A stretch of 64,000 nucleotides of DNA from Panagrolaimus kolymaensis. Its lineage: Eukaryota; Nematoda; Chromadorea; Rhabditida; Panagrolaimidae. Where the stretch lies: the NCBI GenBank assembly GCA_028622995.1, contig JAJQJQ010000005.1:1736001-1800000 (forward strand). Reading direction: 5' to 3'. Positions 34,564 to 46,098 of the stretch are shown in pieces. The notes below the pieces were generated by a model, which was not told the origin of the DNA, ran no database searches, and saw only the letters and a list, made by a program, of their open reading frames with translations. Within the stretch, counting starts at the first letter, position 1, and each line of letters starts with the position of its first letter. The position numbers were made by a program, and so were the translations under genes.

Positions 34564-35900
34564 TGTTGTACATAATTCATAATCTTCACTTTTTTTCTTC
34601 TTTTGTTGTATATTGTTATTATTTTGTTTAGTAGTTTACTACTATATTTGTGAATTGTTAACCAAATAAACTTTTTTTTGTCTGTAACTTTTTCTCATTT
34701 TTCACCACGTTCTTAAAGAATGCGCTATTGTTGGATCGAAACATTTTTTGAAGTCATTTTTATCAAAGTACCGCTTTAACAACCCTATCAACTATGAACC
34801 TTTCTAAATTTGTCAACTTTGCAATTCAACGTTTTGATAAAATCTTTCGAATGTTTTCCATCGCATAATCAATCCACATTTTTCCACAAAGTTTGAAGCG
34901 AAATTATTTGTGTCGATGATAAGCAATGTTTTTTTTATTTTATCAAAAATTAATGAAAAGTAAACTAATAATGGCATATTTCGGTTTCAGTCTTACTAAC
35001 CATTTATTTGCTTATTTCTTGACTTGGCTTTATCTTATATGTTTCACTCTTTTCTGATGACTGAAACCATAAAAACATGGAAGAAGGAAAAAATAAGGCC
35101 CTCAAAGAAGATGCATCATAGCATCATCAAAAAACTTAAAATCATAAATATTTTCTCTTTTTTTTAAAGACATTTTTTAGAAGCAAATGAAAATCTTATC
35201 CCTTTTATTTATGCCGATGATGTTGATGCCAGAAAAAAAAGAAGGAGAAAACATAAAATATTTTTATGGAAGCTTTTGCATACATTAAAATTCTTTACTT
35301 GATGCTTGAAGCAAAACAGAAAAACGTTCATTTTCCTTTTATAGTAGTTGCAAAAAAAAACTCAAGGCTCTCTCTCTCTTATTCTTTAACGATTGTCTGT
35401 CAGCCCATAACTCTCCACCATTCCTTCATTCTTCTCGCTTGTGGCTGGCTGACTAGGAATGCATGGTGGTAGTTGCTACTCCATCCACATACTCCAACTC
35501 TCTCCCTGCTGTTGACTTTTTTTGGTTGCTGCTGCTCATTCTCTCTCATACAAATTTTTTTCCCCTTCTTCTTCTTTTTCTTGTTAGTTTGTTGCCGAAC
35601 ATTGATTTTCGCGCATTATAAAAATAAACTTATCTCATATTTTGGTTTTGTTATCTCTTCTTTAGCGTGAACCTTTTTTTTGGTTTGCGAAAAAGGGAAT
35701 CTCTCTCCAATCTTTCAAAGTGCTGGAATTTTTTTTATTTTTCTTGCTTTTTTAGTGAGCACGAATCAATGATTGTAGTATAAACTTTTATTATTTATTT
35801 TTCACTTAAAAATTTATCGATTCCATTGCTTTTATTATTGTTGCAGTTGCTGGTTTCTTTTTTTACTTAACTTTATTTTCTTGAAAGTTTTATTCCAATC
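34564..35900. other. intergenic, T-rich, nothing recognised
   Basis: Contains the 3' end of the F-box transcript (AATAAACTTT near 34667) and pyrimidine-rich stretches upstream of the AP-3 delta gene. No additional gene is visible. Confidence 0.5.
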
Positions 35901-38900
35901 ATGGCATTAAGAAAAGTTCGAACAAATCTTGATAGATTATTTGATAAAAGTTTAACGGATTTAATTCGTGGAATAAGGAATAATAAAGAAAATGAGGTTT
36001 GTCAATATTTTGTTGATGGAAAGTTTTCATAAAAATGATGATAAACTTCAGGCAAAATATATTGCTGCATGCATTGAAGAAATTAAACTTGAACTTCGAC
36101 AAGATTCAACTTTTGTTAAAGCTAATGCAGTTGAAAAACTTGCTTATGTAAGTTTTTAGATTTTAGATCATAGCTCAATTTTTTGAAGCTAAGTATCAGT
36201 GTTTTCCCTGACCGCGTTTTTTATATATTCATAGTATTATTTTAGCTTCAAATGCTTGGATATGATATTTCTTGGGCTTTATTTAATATAATTGAAGTTA
36301 TGGCTTCAACAAGATTTAGTGAAAAACGGGTTGGGTAAGTGCTATTTCTAAAAATCCATATATTCCTAAACCAATCATTCTTCTTCCTTTTTTAGCTACC
36401 TTGCAGCTACTCAATGTTTTAATAAAGAAAATGAAGAGCTTATTGTAATGACAACCAATATGATTCGAAAAGATTTACAAAGTTCCAACCTTTATGATAA
36501 TGGTTTAGCTCTAACTGGATTAGCATGTTTCACAACCCATGATCTTGCAAGAGATCTAGTAAATGACGTGGTTAATTTGTTATCATCAACTCGACCATAT
36601 GTTCGAAAGAAGGCTGTATTAGTTTTGTATAAAATATTTTTGAAATATCCTGAATCTCTTCGACCCACTTTTTCACGATTAAAGGATAAACTTGAAGATC
36701 CTGATCCAGGTGTACAAAGTGCCGCAGTGAATGTAATTTGTGAACTTGCAAGAAAAAATCCAAGAAATTATTTATCTTTGGCTCCAGTGTTTTTTAAATT
36801 AATGAATACTTCAAGCAATAATTGGATGTTGATAAAAATTATAAAACTTTTTGGTTCATTAGTTCCATTGGAAGCTAAACTAGGAAAAAAGCTTCTTGAA
36901 CCTTTGACGAATCTCATTAATTCCACTTCGGCTATGTCCCTACTTTATGAATGCATAAACACGGTTATAGCTGTATTGATAAGCATTTCATCCGAATCTC
37001 CAAATGATTTTACTGCATCCATTCAACTTTGCGTTCAAAAGCTTGGAGTTCTTATTGAAGATTCCGATCAAAATCTCAAATATTTGGGCCTTCTTGCCAT
37101 GGGTAAAATATTACAAACTCATCCCAAAGCTGTTCAAGCTCATAAAGATATTGTTTTGCGATGCCTTGATGATAAAGATGAATCCATTCGGCTTCGATCT
37201 CTTGATTTACTTTATGGAATGGTTTCAAGAAAAAATATTATGGAAATTGTTAAAAAACTTATGCAACATGTGGATGCTGCAGAAGGTTCATTTTATCGTG
37301 ATGAACTCCTTTCTCGAATTATTGATATTTGTTCATATAATAATTATCATTATATAACTAACTTTGAATGGTATATTTCTGTGTTAGTTGAAATGACCAA
37401 AGTTGAAGGATCCAAACATGGAATAAAAATTGCTGAACAAATTCAAGATGTAACTGTTCGAGTTCAATCTATTCGACATTTTTCTGTTAGTCAAATGGCT
37501 TTATTAGTTGAAAATGCTCATTTATTATTAAGTGGTAATAGTGCACAACGGAATAATGTATCTGAAGTTTTATTAGCTGCTGCATGGATTTGTGGTGAAT
37601 ATTCTGAGTAAGTCACTTAACTAAACAACAAAAAATTATTATAAAATAAAACCAACTTGAGTTCATTTTTTTCTTCTGATTTTTTTAACACTTCCCAAAT
37701 AGTTATAGCAAAAATTTGGGTACTTCTATAGATATCGTCCTTAAAGGGAGTGTCCCAAACGATGAGAAAACCCTTACAGCGGGTGTTCCTAGCCCGAAAG
37801 TTTTTCTTCACTGTCTCAAAGTCTTACAAAGTTTTACAAAGTTTTTTCAAAAGCTTACGAAATTTTCTCAAAATGCTACAAAAAGCTACAAAAATTCGTA
37901 GCACTTTGTAAGCTTTTGAGACAATGAAACTTTCGGGCTAGGAACACCCGTCGTAGTAAAATTATTCTCATCGTTTGGGACACTCCCTTTAATTTATTTT
38001 TATTTTTTTTCATTTTTTTTCGATCAATGGAGGATTCGAACTTTTTTGGTAAACTGCCAGATCGGACGAGCAGCTCCAGACCACTCGACTACCGATACTT
38101 CTTTTTCAATGCAACAAAATTTAATCATATAAAAGTGTGAATTTTGAAGTGCTTTAAAACGTAAAAGGATCTAGATCCAATAATGAATCCAGATCCCAAA
38201 AAGAATCTTAAAGAACCCATAAAAGTAAATTAAGAACCAGAACCCAAACTTAAATATCCAGATCCTTTAAAGGTTATTAAAGATCCATAACCCAAAAAGA
38301 ATCTTAAAGATCCAGAACCCATATAACTTAAAGATCCATAATCCAAAAAGAATCTTTAAGATCCAGAACCCATATAACTTAAAGATCCATAATCCAAAAA
38401 GAATCTTTAAGATCCCATTTAACTTAAAGATCCATAACACAAAAAGATCTTAAAGATCCAGAACCCATATAACTTAAAGATCCAGAACCCAAAAATAACC
38501 TTATAAATGAAGATTCTAAAAATAAAAGAATTGTCTCCTTTTTATTTAAAAAAATTTGGATTATAAAATCTAAAAAAATGGAATGAATGACTGAAAAAAG
38601 AATGAAAAAAAATAAAAAATAAATTAAGGACGATATCTATAGAAGTGCCAAAATTTGTTACTAATTAACCTTAAAACCATTAAAATTTCCAATCTAAAAT
38701 CACCTTATTTATTTCAGACATGTCCGAGATGTTTCATCCGTTCTTGAAGCAATGCTTCGAATTAAAATGTCCATCGTTCCCGGTGCATTATTATCGATTT
38801 ATGTTCAAAATATTGCAAAATTATATTCTTTATTACTTACAAAATATGAAAAAGAAGATGATTGGGATTCCGTGGAATCTCTTGATAATCTCATGCTATC

Positions 38901-41185
38901 AAAACTCCCAGAATTTCAATATACTGATCATTTAGAAGCCCAAGAAAGGGCATGTAATTTAGTGGAAATAATTAATTTTGTTGAAGATCAACATATAAAA
39001 CGTGAAAAAATGGGTGAATCTTTTTCTGCTTTATTTGAAGGAGAATTAAATCCAGTTGCATCAAAAGCTCAAAAGAGAGTTCCCATTCCGGATGGATTGA
39101 ATCTTGAAGAATGGATTAATCCACCTGAAGAAGATACCGAAGAAGAGGAAGATTCTGAATCTGAACCAGAAGTAGCTTTTCCAACCATGTCAGGTCAACA
39201 ACCTGCAACTTCTTCGCCTACAGGTTCACCCGCTAAAGGTGCATCAAATGGAAAGAAAAAGCATAAGGATCAAGAAGATTTGGAATTAAATATTGAAGAA
39301 ATGCGAAAGCGTCGACAATTAGAACAAGAAAATAATCCATATTATGTTAAAAGCGATAAAAAGCCTTCAACCTCTCAACAACCCCTAAATAAAAAACCAC
39401 AAAAATCTGGAATGGATCGATCGGAATCTCTTCAAACTTCTATTTCTGAACTTCAAAGCCCATTAGAAATTCCTGGAGTTATAGGCCTTGAAAAATATCT
39501 CAAACAACAATCTTCAACTTTGACATGGAAAACAGCAAAAACCGAAAAAGAAATGAAGAAAAAGAAAAAAGGAACAACCAAAAGCAGCGGCAAAAAAGGT
39601 TCTAAAAGTGGAAAAAAGAAACGTTCCACAACTTTATCCAGCAGTGATGAAAATGCTGATGATTCATTTGTAATTCATCAAGTAAATCGAGATGATGGAG
39701 AAATGCCTGAAGGAGCTTTATCATCTGATAATGATGCACATCATCGAAAAAATGGTGGTGGAGGAGGAAATGAAATAAATGATGAATTTAAAGCATTGGA
39801 TATGAATCTGGATGAACCTTTAAGGGATGATGAAAAATTATTTATTCCTAAACCATATCATAAACCCACCGATGATAATATGTATTATAATTTACCCAAA
39901 AATGAAAGAATCACTACTCTTCGGGATGCAGCTGTTGTTGGTAATTCAAGCATGAATGGAGAAGAAAAAATAATAAAGAAAAAGAAAAAAGTCACAACAA
40001 CTAAAAAAGCAGCAGAAAAGGTATCAAAAAAATCTTCTTCTAAAACAACTGAAAAACAGAGAAAACGTAAAAAATCAGAAAAATCTATTGAAGAAAATTA
40101 CACTTCTCTTTCATCCACAGCAAAACCAAATAAAGAATTAACTTCCAAAGTTGAAAACCTTATTATTCCCGATGATACGACTACCGTAATTCCAAATAAT
40201 GGTTTTGGACAATCGATAAATTCCAAAAAGTTTCAATCATTAGCCGAAAATGAAGATTTAAAAATTAAAGGCAATGTTATTGTCGCAAATAATGGAAGCA
40301 ATGAATTGCGAGGAAATGCAACAATTAAATTTAAAAATAAGGGTTCCGATACCATTCGAAGATTGGAATTAAGTGTATTTGAAAATGAACAAGTTAAATT
40401 GGATACTTCATCAAACATAAAAGATGTAAGGATTTTTTTTTTTTGCAAACCCACCTGAAAAAATTTAGAACTTCAGTAAAAATTTTAAAATAATTTTAGG
40501 CTTCATCAATAATGTTGCCATTTGAATTAACCAGTGGCGTAACAAATGAACATGTCCTTCATTTTGAATTTAATAAAGTTGATAAAACTCAAAAAATTCG
40601 TGTTACTCTAATGTATTGCATTGAAGTAAGTCCAGTCCAGTCCATCCTTTTCTAAACATAAAAAATGTGAAATCCCATAACTCCAAAAGTTTTTGACTCA
40701 AGATTCGTGGTTACTGTTTTTTATAATTACCATTATTTTAATAATTCCAACAAAAATGCCTTTAAAAATAATATTTACTTTTTTAGAAAAGCGATGGCCA
40801 TAATTCTGAAGATCGACTTAATTTTGTTCTAACTTTTCCATCCATTCGATTCTTAGTTTATGCAACCATTGGAACAACTTCGTATGAACTCATTCTAGCT
40901 TCGGGTGATCTTGCTGGAACAGCATCGGAAAAAGTTTCCTCGTCTCAACCTCTTCAAACTATAATCGATAAAATTACAACTTTATCTAATTTTTCGGTGG
41001 TTGAAAGCGTTGAAGAAGAAGCTGTGTCCCTTTATGCTCATTCATTTGATGATTCACCCGTGTGTATTTTAATTAAAAAAGTTTCAAACGATATTTATGC
41101 AATTAATATTCGTTGTATGGAATCTACTTTAGCTAATTCTATCGCTCATGACTTAAAAGAAATTATTTCAAAAAACGGTGAATAA
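35901..41185 (+). CDS. apd-3: AP-3 adaptor complex subunit delta
   Basis: Exons 35901-35996, 36052-36147, 36246-36334, 36396-37607, 38718-40425, 40500-40625 and 40787-41185 give 1241 aa. Residues 1-600 are the adaptin trunk of HEAT-like helices (LIRGIRNNKENEAKYI, YLAATQCFNKENEE, VRKKAVLVLYKIFLKYPE). A charged hinge follows (DTEEEEDSESEPEVAF, then Lys/Ser-rich blocks), and the last 250 residues form the ear-like region. AP-3 delta is the large subunit of the complex sorting cargo from endosomes to lysosomes and lysosome-related organelles such as nematode gut granules. The intron 37608-38717 is enlarged by mobile elements while all others are 44-161 nt. Length is slightly above the human protein. 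Confidence 0.92.
37745..37988. mobile_element. foldback element inserted at TTAA (piggyBac-like MITE)
   Basis: Starts AGGGAGTGTCCCAAACGATG and ends with its complement (CATCGTTTGGGACACTCCCT), flanked by TTAA at 37741-37744 and 37989-37992. Complementarity continues inward through GGGTGTTCCTAGCCCGAAAG / CTTTCGGGCTAGGAACACCC, so almost the whole 244 bp folds back on itself. A TTAA duplication is the piggyBac hallmark. The insertion split the outer element exactly at the TTAA that ends its terminal repeat. Confidence 0.75.
38021..38103 (-). pseudogene. tRNA-like relic (Ser/Leu type)
   Basis: Read on the - strand, GGTAGTCGAGTGGTC resembles an A box and AGTTCGAATCC a B box, about 50 nt apart as in tRNAs with a long variable arm. 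The 5' side of the T stem (AAAAA instead of a complement to TCCTCC) and the acceptor stem do not pair. It could be a tRNA pseudogene or the head of a SINE captured by the element around it. Confidence 0.45.
38160..38516. repeat. degenerate tandem repeat, AAAGATCCAGAACCCATATAAC type
   Basis: Words AAAGATCCATAATCCAAAAA and GATCCAGAACCCATATAACT alternate with slightly varying spacing for about 350 bp, inside the TA-flanked element. Confidence 0.75.
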
Positions 41186-42162
41186 AAAAAATCAAAAAAA
41201 TCATAGAAAATTATTTAATAAAAAAATTTTTAAAAAAGCGAAAAGAAAAGTATCCTTTTTGAGTATTTTTTGTTTGTTAGTTTTAATAATTTATTAAATT
41301 ATTATTGAATACTCCTTCTTTTTTTATATGGACAAAATAAATTATTTTTTACAAAAAAAAATGTGTATTTAATTACGATGGAAAAAAGATTGAATAAAAA
41401 GCAAAGTTCATTCATTAAATCAGGGACAGAACTTGCAAATTTTTGATAATGATAAAATTTCTTTAACTTGAAGTCGAGGTTTTGGAGCCATAGTAAAAAT
41501 GATAGGTATTTGGATAATCAACATTATGACAAATAAGTTAGAATAATTAAATATGACTAAAAAAGGTTCTCGAAGCATTTATGAGAACAACATAGAGCTC
41601 TAAAAAACATTCTAGGATCATAATAGTAATAGCAATAAGGTAATTCATATATAAACTTAATGGAAAATTAATCGAAAAAGTTGTCAATATAATAATTTGG
41701 GATGACGAGTTCCAAAATAAATCCAAGGCATGCATGCAACGGTAATAAATTACAAAACCTAATGCGCAATAAAATCTTTATTTTGGAAGAAAAATCGTAA
41801 ACATAGATGGTTAAAATTTTAGACAAATCCCTCCATTTTCAGGCAGAAAAAAAGAAGGAAGTTTTTAAAAATTAAAGCAATAAATGCAATTAGTTTACTT
41901 TTCAAATCTTTGGAAATGCAAATAAAAATTTAATAACAAAAAACAAAAAATAAATTATGAATGAATTTTTTTTTCAAAGCTGTTCAAAGAGCAAAAAAAT
42001 GATTCAATCCTCGTTCTTGCTTCGAATATGCAAATTTTATAAGTCTGCTTTCGCATTCATTTTTTTTTCTTCTTCACTTTCGGCAAAAGTGATTTTTCAA
42101 AAAAATCATTTTTCATTCTTGCGTTTTTTCTTTCCTGCAAAAAACTTTGGTGCTCGTGAAAA
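41186..42162. other. intergenic, nothing recognised
   Basis: Contains the AP-3 delta 3' end and AT-rich spacer. Weak open frames on both strands look like chance. Confidence 0.5.
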
Positions 42163-44299
42163 ATGTTTCTGCGTTCAAAAGGTGATGGTGGAAATAAAAT
42201 GTTTGTGCTTCTTCATCTTTTCGTTGCTCTCTTCTCTCTTGTTTCTCATGTTTCTTGTGATGGTACTGGTGGTGGTTATGAAGTATATTATCGCGTAATC
42301 GATGAACCATATACACATTATCTTAGTAAATATATAACTATTACTTATTGCGAACTTCAAAATCAAGAAACAAAAAGTCATGGTTGCTTGGAAGATAGGA
42401 ATGCTGTATTTAAACTTTTGAAACAATTTGAAAACGGAGACAACCCATAGTAGGTTTTTTTGTAAAATAGATAAGGTGAATCGATTCTTACTGGAATCAC
42501 ACCAAATCTCCATTTTTATCGTTTACATAACTCTATTTTTTTGTTTTTAGTGATAAAGAAGAAGCAAGAAAGATGGATCTTGCCGTTTTCAACGATGGTA
42601 TTTCACAATATTCTATTATTCCATTTGAAAAACTTGGCTTTCCTATAATCTCACGTCTTAATAAATTTGCCACACGTGAAAAGACTTACATGGACATTAG
42701 AATGGCTGTTGGCTTGTCTGATCCAAAATTTCCTGATTTACCGTAAGTTTTGCATTTTTAAATGATCGACGACTCTATAACGTTTATTGATAATTTTTAG
42801 AAAGTTTTCATCAGTCCATGTGAATGATTTTTCTGCACAATGTAAAGATTATATTCCTCGTATGTTTTTTTTGGTTTTCGGATTATAATTAACCCAAAAG
42901 AATTTTAGAATTGGATCCAATAATAGCGGACGATTATGTACAAGTAGTTGCTTATATCAATCAAAAATATAACAAATATGGATGGTTTTTTATTAAAAAT
43001 AAAGGACGAATTTGTATTTATTATGCAAAGCTTGAAGACTTGGTAAGTTTAATTTTTATATTATGAAAAATTTTTGATAAAAGAAAAAACATTTTTTACT
43101 GACGATCGTAAGTTTTTATTTTTTTGTAGAAGTTCTCATTTTGTTTATTTTAGCTGAAGCTCACTTTTTCATGTTTGATGAAAGTGATCCTCTTGCAACT
43201 CCTGAATTAGTTTATGGATATACTTTGACGGATTTTAATAAAGATCTCTTGCAATCAACACTCGAAGAACGCTTTATCGAACCAGTTCAACATGTGTTTC
43301 AAAGCTATGGTGGACAAATTTTTGCCTTTGGACGACATCCTGATACTCTTAATGGGTTTATTGGTCACTACAGTATGTTTTATTTTAACAATTATATCTC
43401 TACGACAATATTTTTCAGAAAATCAATTCGTTTATTATACAAAAGATATGCCACCATCACAGGAAGCTCCATTGATGTATGTCAAAGAAGATTGGGTTAC
43501 TTTTACCATTCCAGCTTATAAAAGTTTGTTTAAATAACTTTTATAATGTTTACAATATACTGTTTTAGTGAACAAACCTATTATACTACCTCCTTCTTCG
43601 ACATCAACTACAACTACAGAAAAGCCAACAAGTTCATCAACTCAAGCTCCTTCAACACCTCCTGTGCCAAGTTCATCGCCGACTCCTGAACCTCCTACTT
43701 CAACGGAAACACCATCAACTCCAGAACCATTGACTCAACCACCTGAACCAGTTTCATCATCGTCAACAACAAGTCCGCTATCATCTTCGACAGGAAATGA
43801 TTCCAATTCTAATGCATCTTCGACAAGTTCAATGCCAATTGCAACATCAAACTTCTCAAAAAGTAAACAACTTCCACACATAGCTACTACAACTCCTGCT
43901 AGTGGTTATCTTTGTTCATCCTACGTTGACGATTGTCTTTGGTGTCTGATCCTTTTGATCATTATCGATGTTCTTTTATTGGTTTTATTCATTCTTTTAA
44001 TCATCTTTGAACGTCGTGGTGCAAATCAAATGAACTCTACAAAGATTGAAGAAACCGAAGCCACCACAGCTGCTGCAACTGAAATATCGAAACATTCTAA
44101 TAATGTCAAATCTCAAAAGAAATCAAAAAATCAAACAAAGAAATCTCAAACTGAGACCGTTGAAACAACAGGTGCTGGAGGTGAAACAACTATGAAAAAG
44201 GTTGAATCTGTGGATGATGGAAGCAAGAAAACTAAATTCTTCACTGTGAATTCCGATTTTGAAACTCCATCAAAGAAAAAGAAGGGCAGCAAGAAATAA
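42163..44299 (+). CDS. mucin-like single-pass membrane protein, function unknown
   Basis: Exons 42163-42449, 42551-42742, 42801-42859, 42909-43042, 43154-43372, 43419-43523 and 43569-44299. Signal peptide at MFVLLHLFVALFSLVSHVSC (start at 42163 or 42199). A globular extracellular part of about 320 residues with few cysteines follows. Next come a Ser/Thr/Pro-rich stalk (about 43590-43890), likely O-glycosylated; a TM helix CLWCLILLIIIDVLLLVLFI; and a Lys-rich cytoplasmic tail ending KKKKGSKK. Topology is type I. The joint 43042/43154 does not close: the exon before ends in phase 0, the exon after needs one preceding base, so a small exon, non-canonical site or frameshift is hidden there. No family recognised. 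Confidence 0.65.
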
Positions 44300-44687
44300 T
44301 GCATTTATTTATATTCTCCTAATTATTTAATTTATTTGTGTTTTGAATATTTATAATAATAATAAATTTAATTTAATATTTTTGATAAAGAATCTTTTTT
44401 GAAAATTTTATGATTTCATAAAAGTGAATGTTGTAATTTTTGTGCGATTGATTTTTACAAGAAACAGAAAACCAAAAAAAAATTTGTTTTATACAAATTT
44501 ATTTTTTATTTTCATTCACATTTCTTCTTGATTCATTGATGATGATGGAAAGATTGAAAGAAAGAAAAAGAGATGAAAGTTTTTTTTATATAAAAAACCG
44601 TTTCAAACGTTTGAGTTTGTAACATTTTTTTTTACTTTTAAGTTTTTGGTCGATTTTTTTAAAATTTTTATTTTCAAACTCTATTCA
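44300..44687. other. intergenic, nothing recognised
   Basis: Short AT-rich spacer with a polyadenylation-type signal near 44362. Confidence 0.4.
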
Positions 44688-45182
44688 ATGGCTTCTCATC
44701 AAATTGTCGATGTTTCCATAAATGGTGGATTCAATGAAGCTATGGAGATGTTGAAAGAATATCTGCGACAACATTCTTCTGATGTGAGTATATAAACGCA
44801 CTTTGCCTTCTTTTTTTAAGATTAAATTTAGGATAAAGAAAAAAATGGCGAACATGATTTTGAAAATATTTTATTTATAATGATTTTGGTCGCATTTTTT
44901 ATTATTGTTATTATATTTTCTGTACTTGCTATTTATGGCTTTTTGTATTTACGTGAAGGCAATAAAAAAGTCAAAGGAAATGATCCGGGATGTGGCAAAT
45001 CACTTCCTCGTCGACATCAAACAAATATTCAAACACAAACAAGTCCGAATCCACAAATATCAAATTCTTCTAACCCCACACCTGAAGTTTTATTTGCTGA
45101 AGGATCCCGAAACCCAAATAACGTGTATGTTACCAAAACTCTCGAATGGGGACATCGCAGAGAAGTTAACTCCTATGTCTGA
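44688..45182 (+). CDS. small single-pass membrane protein, function unknown
   Basis: Exons 44688-44783 and 44832-45182 give 148 aa. Residues 1-45 are hydrophilic with no signal peptide. A single TM helix follows (MILVAFFIIVIIFSVLAIYG), then KKVKGNDPGCGKS and a Gln/Asn/Ser/Pro-rich tail ending EWGHRREVNSYV. Positive charges sit after the helix, so the C-terminus is probably cytoplasmic. No homology recognised. It lies 390 bp behind another uncharacterised membrane protein on the same strand. Confidence 0.65.
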
Positions 45183-46098
45183 AATATAACTCTACCATAA
45201 AATGAAAGCGATATAAAAAATGGTTTTATTTATGTTATTTTTTTTATTTTATATTAATACATTTAATAAAACTTATAAAACCTTAAATTATTTATTTTTT
45301 GAATGTAAAAGCAATTTTTTAAATCATGGAACAAAAAATAAGGATTAATTGTAAAATTGAACCTATAAAGAGCATGAATTTGGTGTTTTACGTTTAAAAA
45401 ATGGACTTTTGCTTTTTTTTCAATTCGTTGATTTTAATGAAAAAGAAAATAAATAATAATTTTGAAATTGTTTTTAATCCAAATTAAAATGTCTTTGTTT
45501 TACTTTTTTCTTCTTTTAAATAATACCTTACGAATTGCTGGCTTGCACGATGTAAAACTATGTAAAAAATATCAAACCAAAAAGATCAGTCTTTGTTTCG
45601 CTTTTTTTTAAGCTTTTTCTTTCAACATCGTTTGAAAGGTTAGTTATGTATGCATTTTTTTTTATTCCAAAAAGCCGCAGCCGCCGCTGCTAAACACGGA
45701 AATGTTTTGGTTTTTTAAAGACTACGGCGGCGACGAAAATAAAACAACAACATCGAAGATATAAATACAAATAAATAGGATGGATTTTTATTTTACAAAG
45801 TTGAAAAAGTGAAAAATGAATCATTTTCAGTTGCTTTTTCTTTTTTTGGGTTTAAATTTAAAAAAGCTGCTTTGCTTAAAATCAATTGAATTTTTTGTTT
45901 ATTTGAATCAAGAAGTGTGAATTCATTAAAAAAAAGTTGAGATTACCAAAAAATGGTGGACAGGCTTATAAAAACGAAAACCTCCTGAAAATATTGTATC
46001 GTTTATCGTTAGTTTTTCACGTGAAACCATTTTTTTTTAAAAAAGTTATTCACTCGTTTTTGTGATGAAAATTAATCATTTTTTTAATCCTTTTTTTA
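45183..46098. other. intergenic, nothing recognised
   Basis: AT-rich. A GC-richer patch (GCCGCAGCCGCCGCTGC, about 45676) interrupts it; no gene seen. Confidence 0.5.

Larger units (their letters stand above)
37708..38661. mobile_element. TA-flanked inverted-repeat element, about 0.95 kb
   Basis: Ends GCAAAAATTTGGGTACTTCT at 37708 and, read inward, GTAACAAATTTTGGCACTTC at 38661, both continuing into ATAGATATCGTCCTTAA. TA lies just outside on both sides. It has no coding capacity, so it is non-autonomous; the TA flanks suggest a Tc1/mariner-type mechanism, but the family is not established. It sits in an AP-3 delta intron and contains the foldback element, tRNA-like sequence and tandem repeats listed below. 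Confidence 0.7.
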
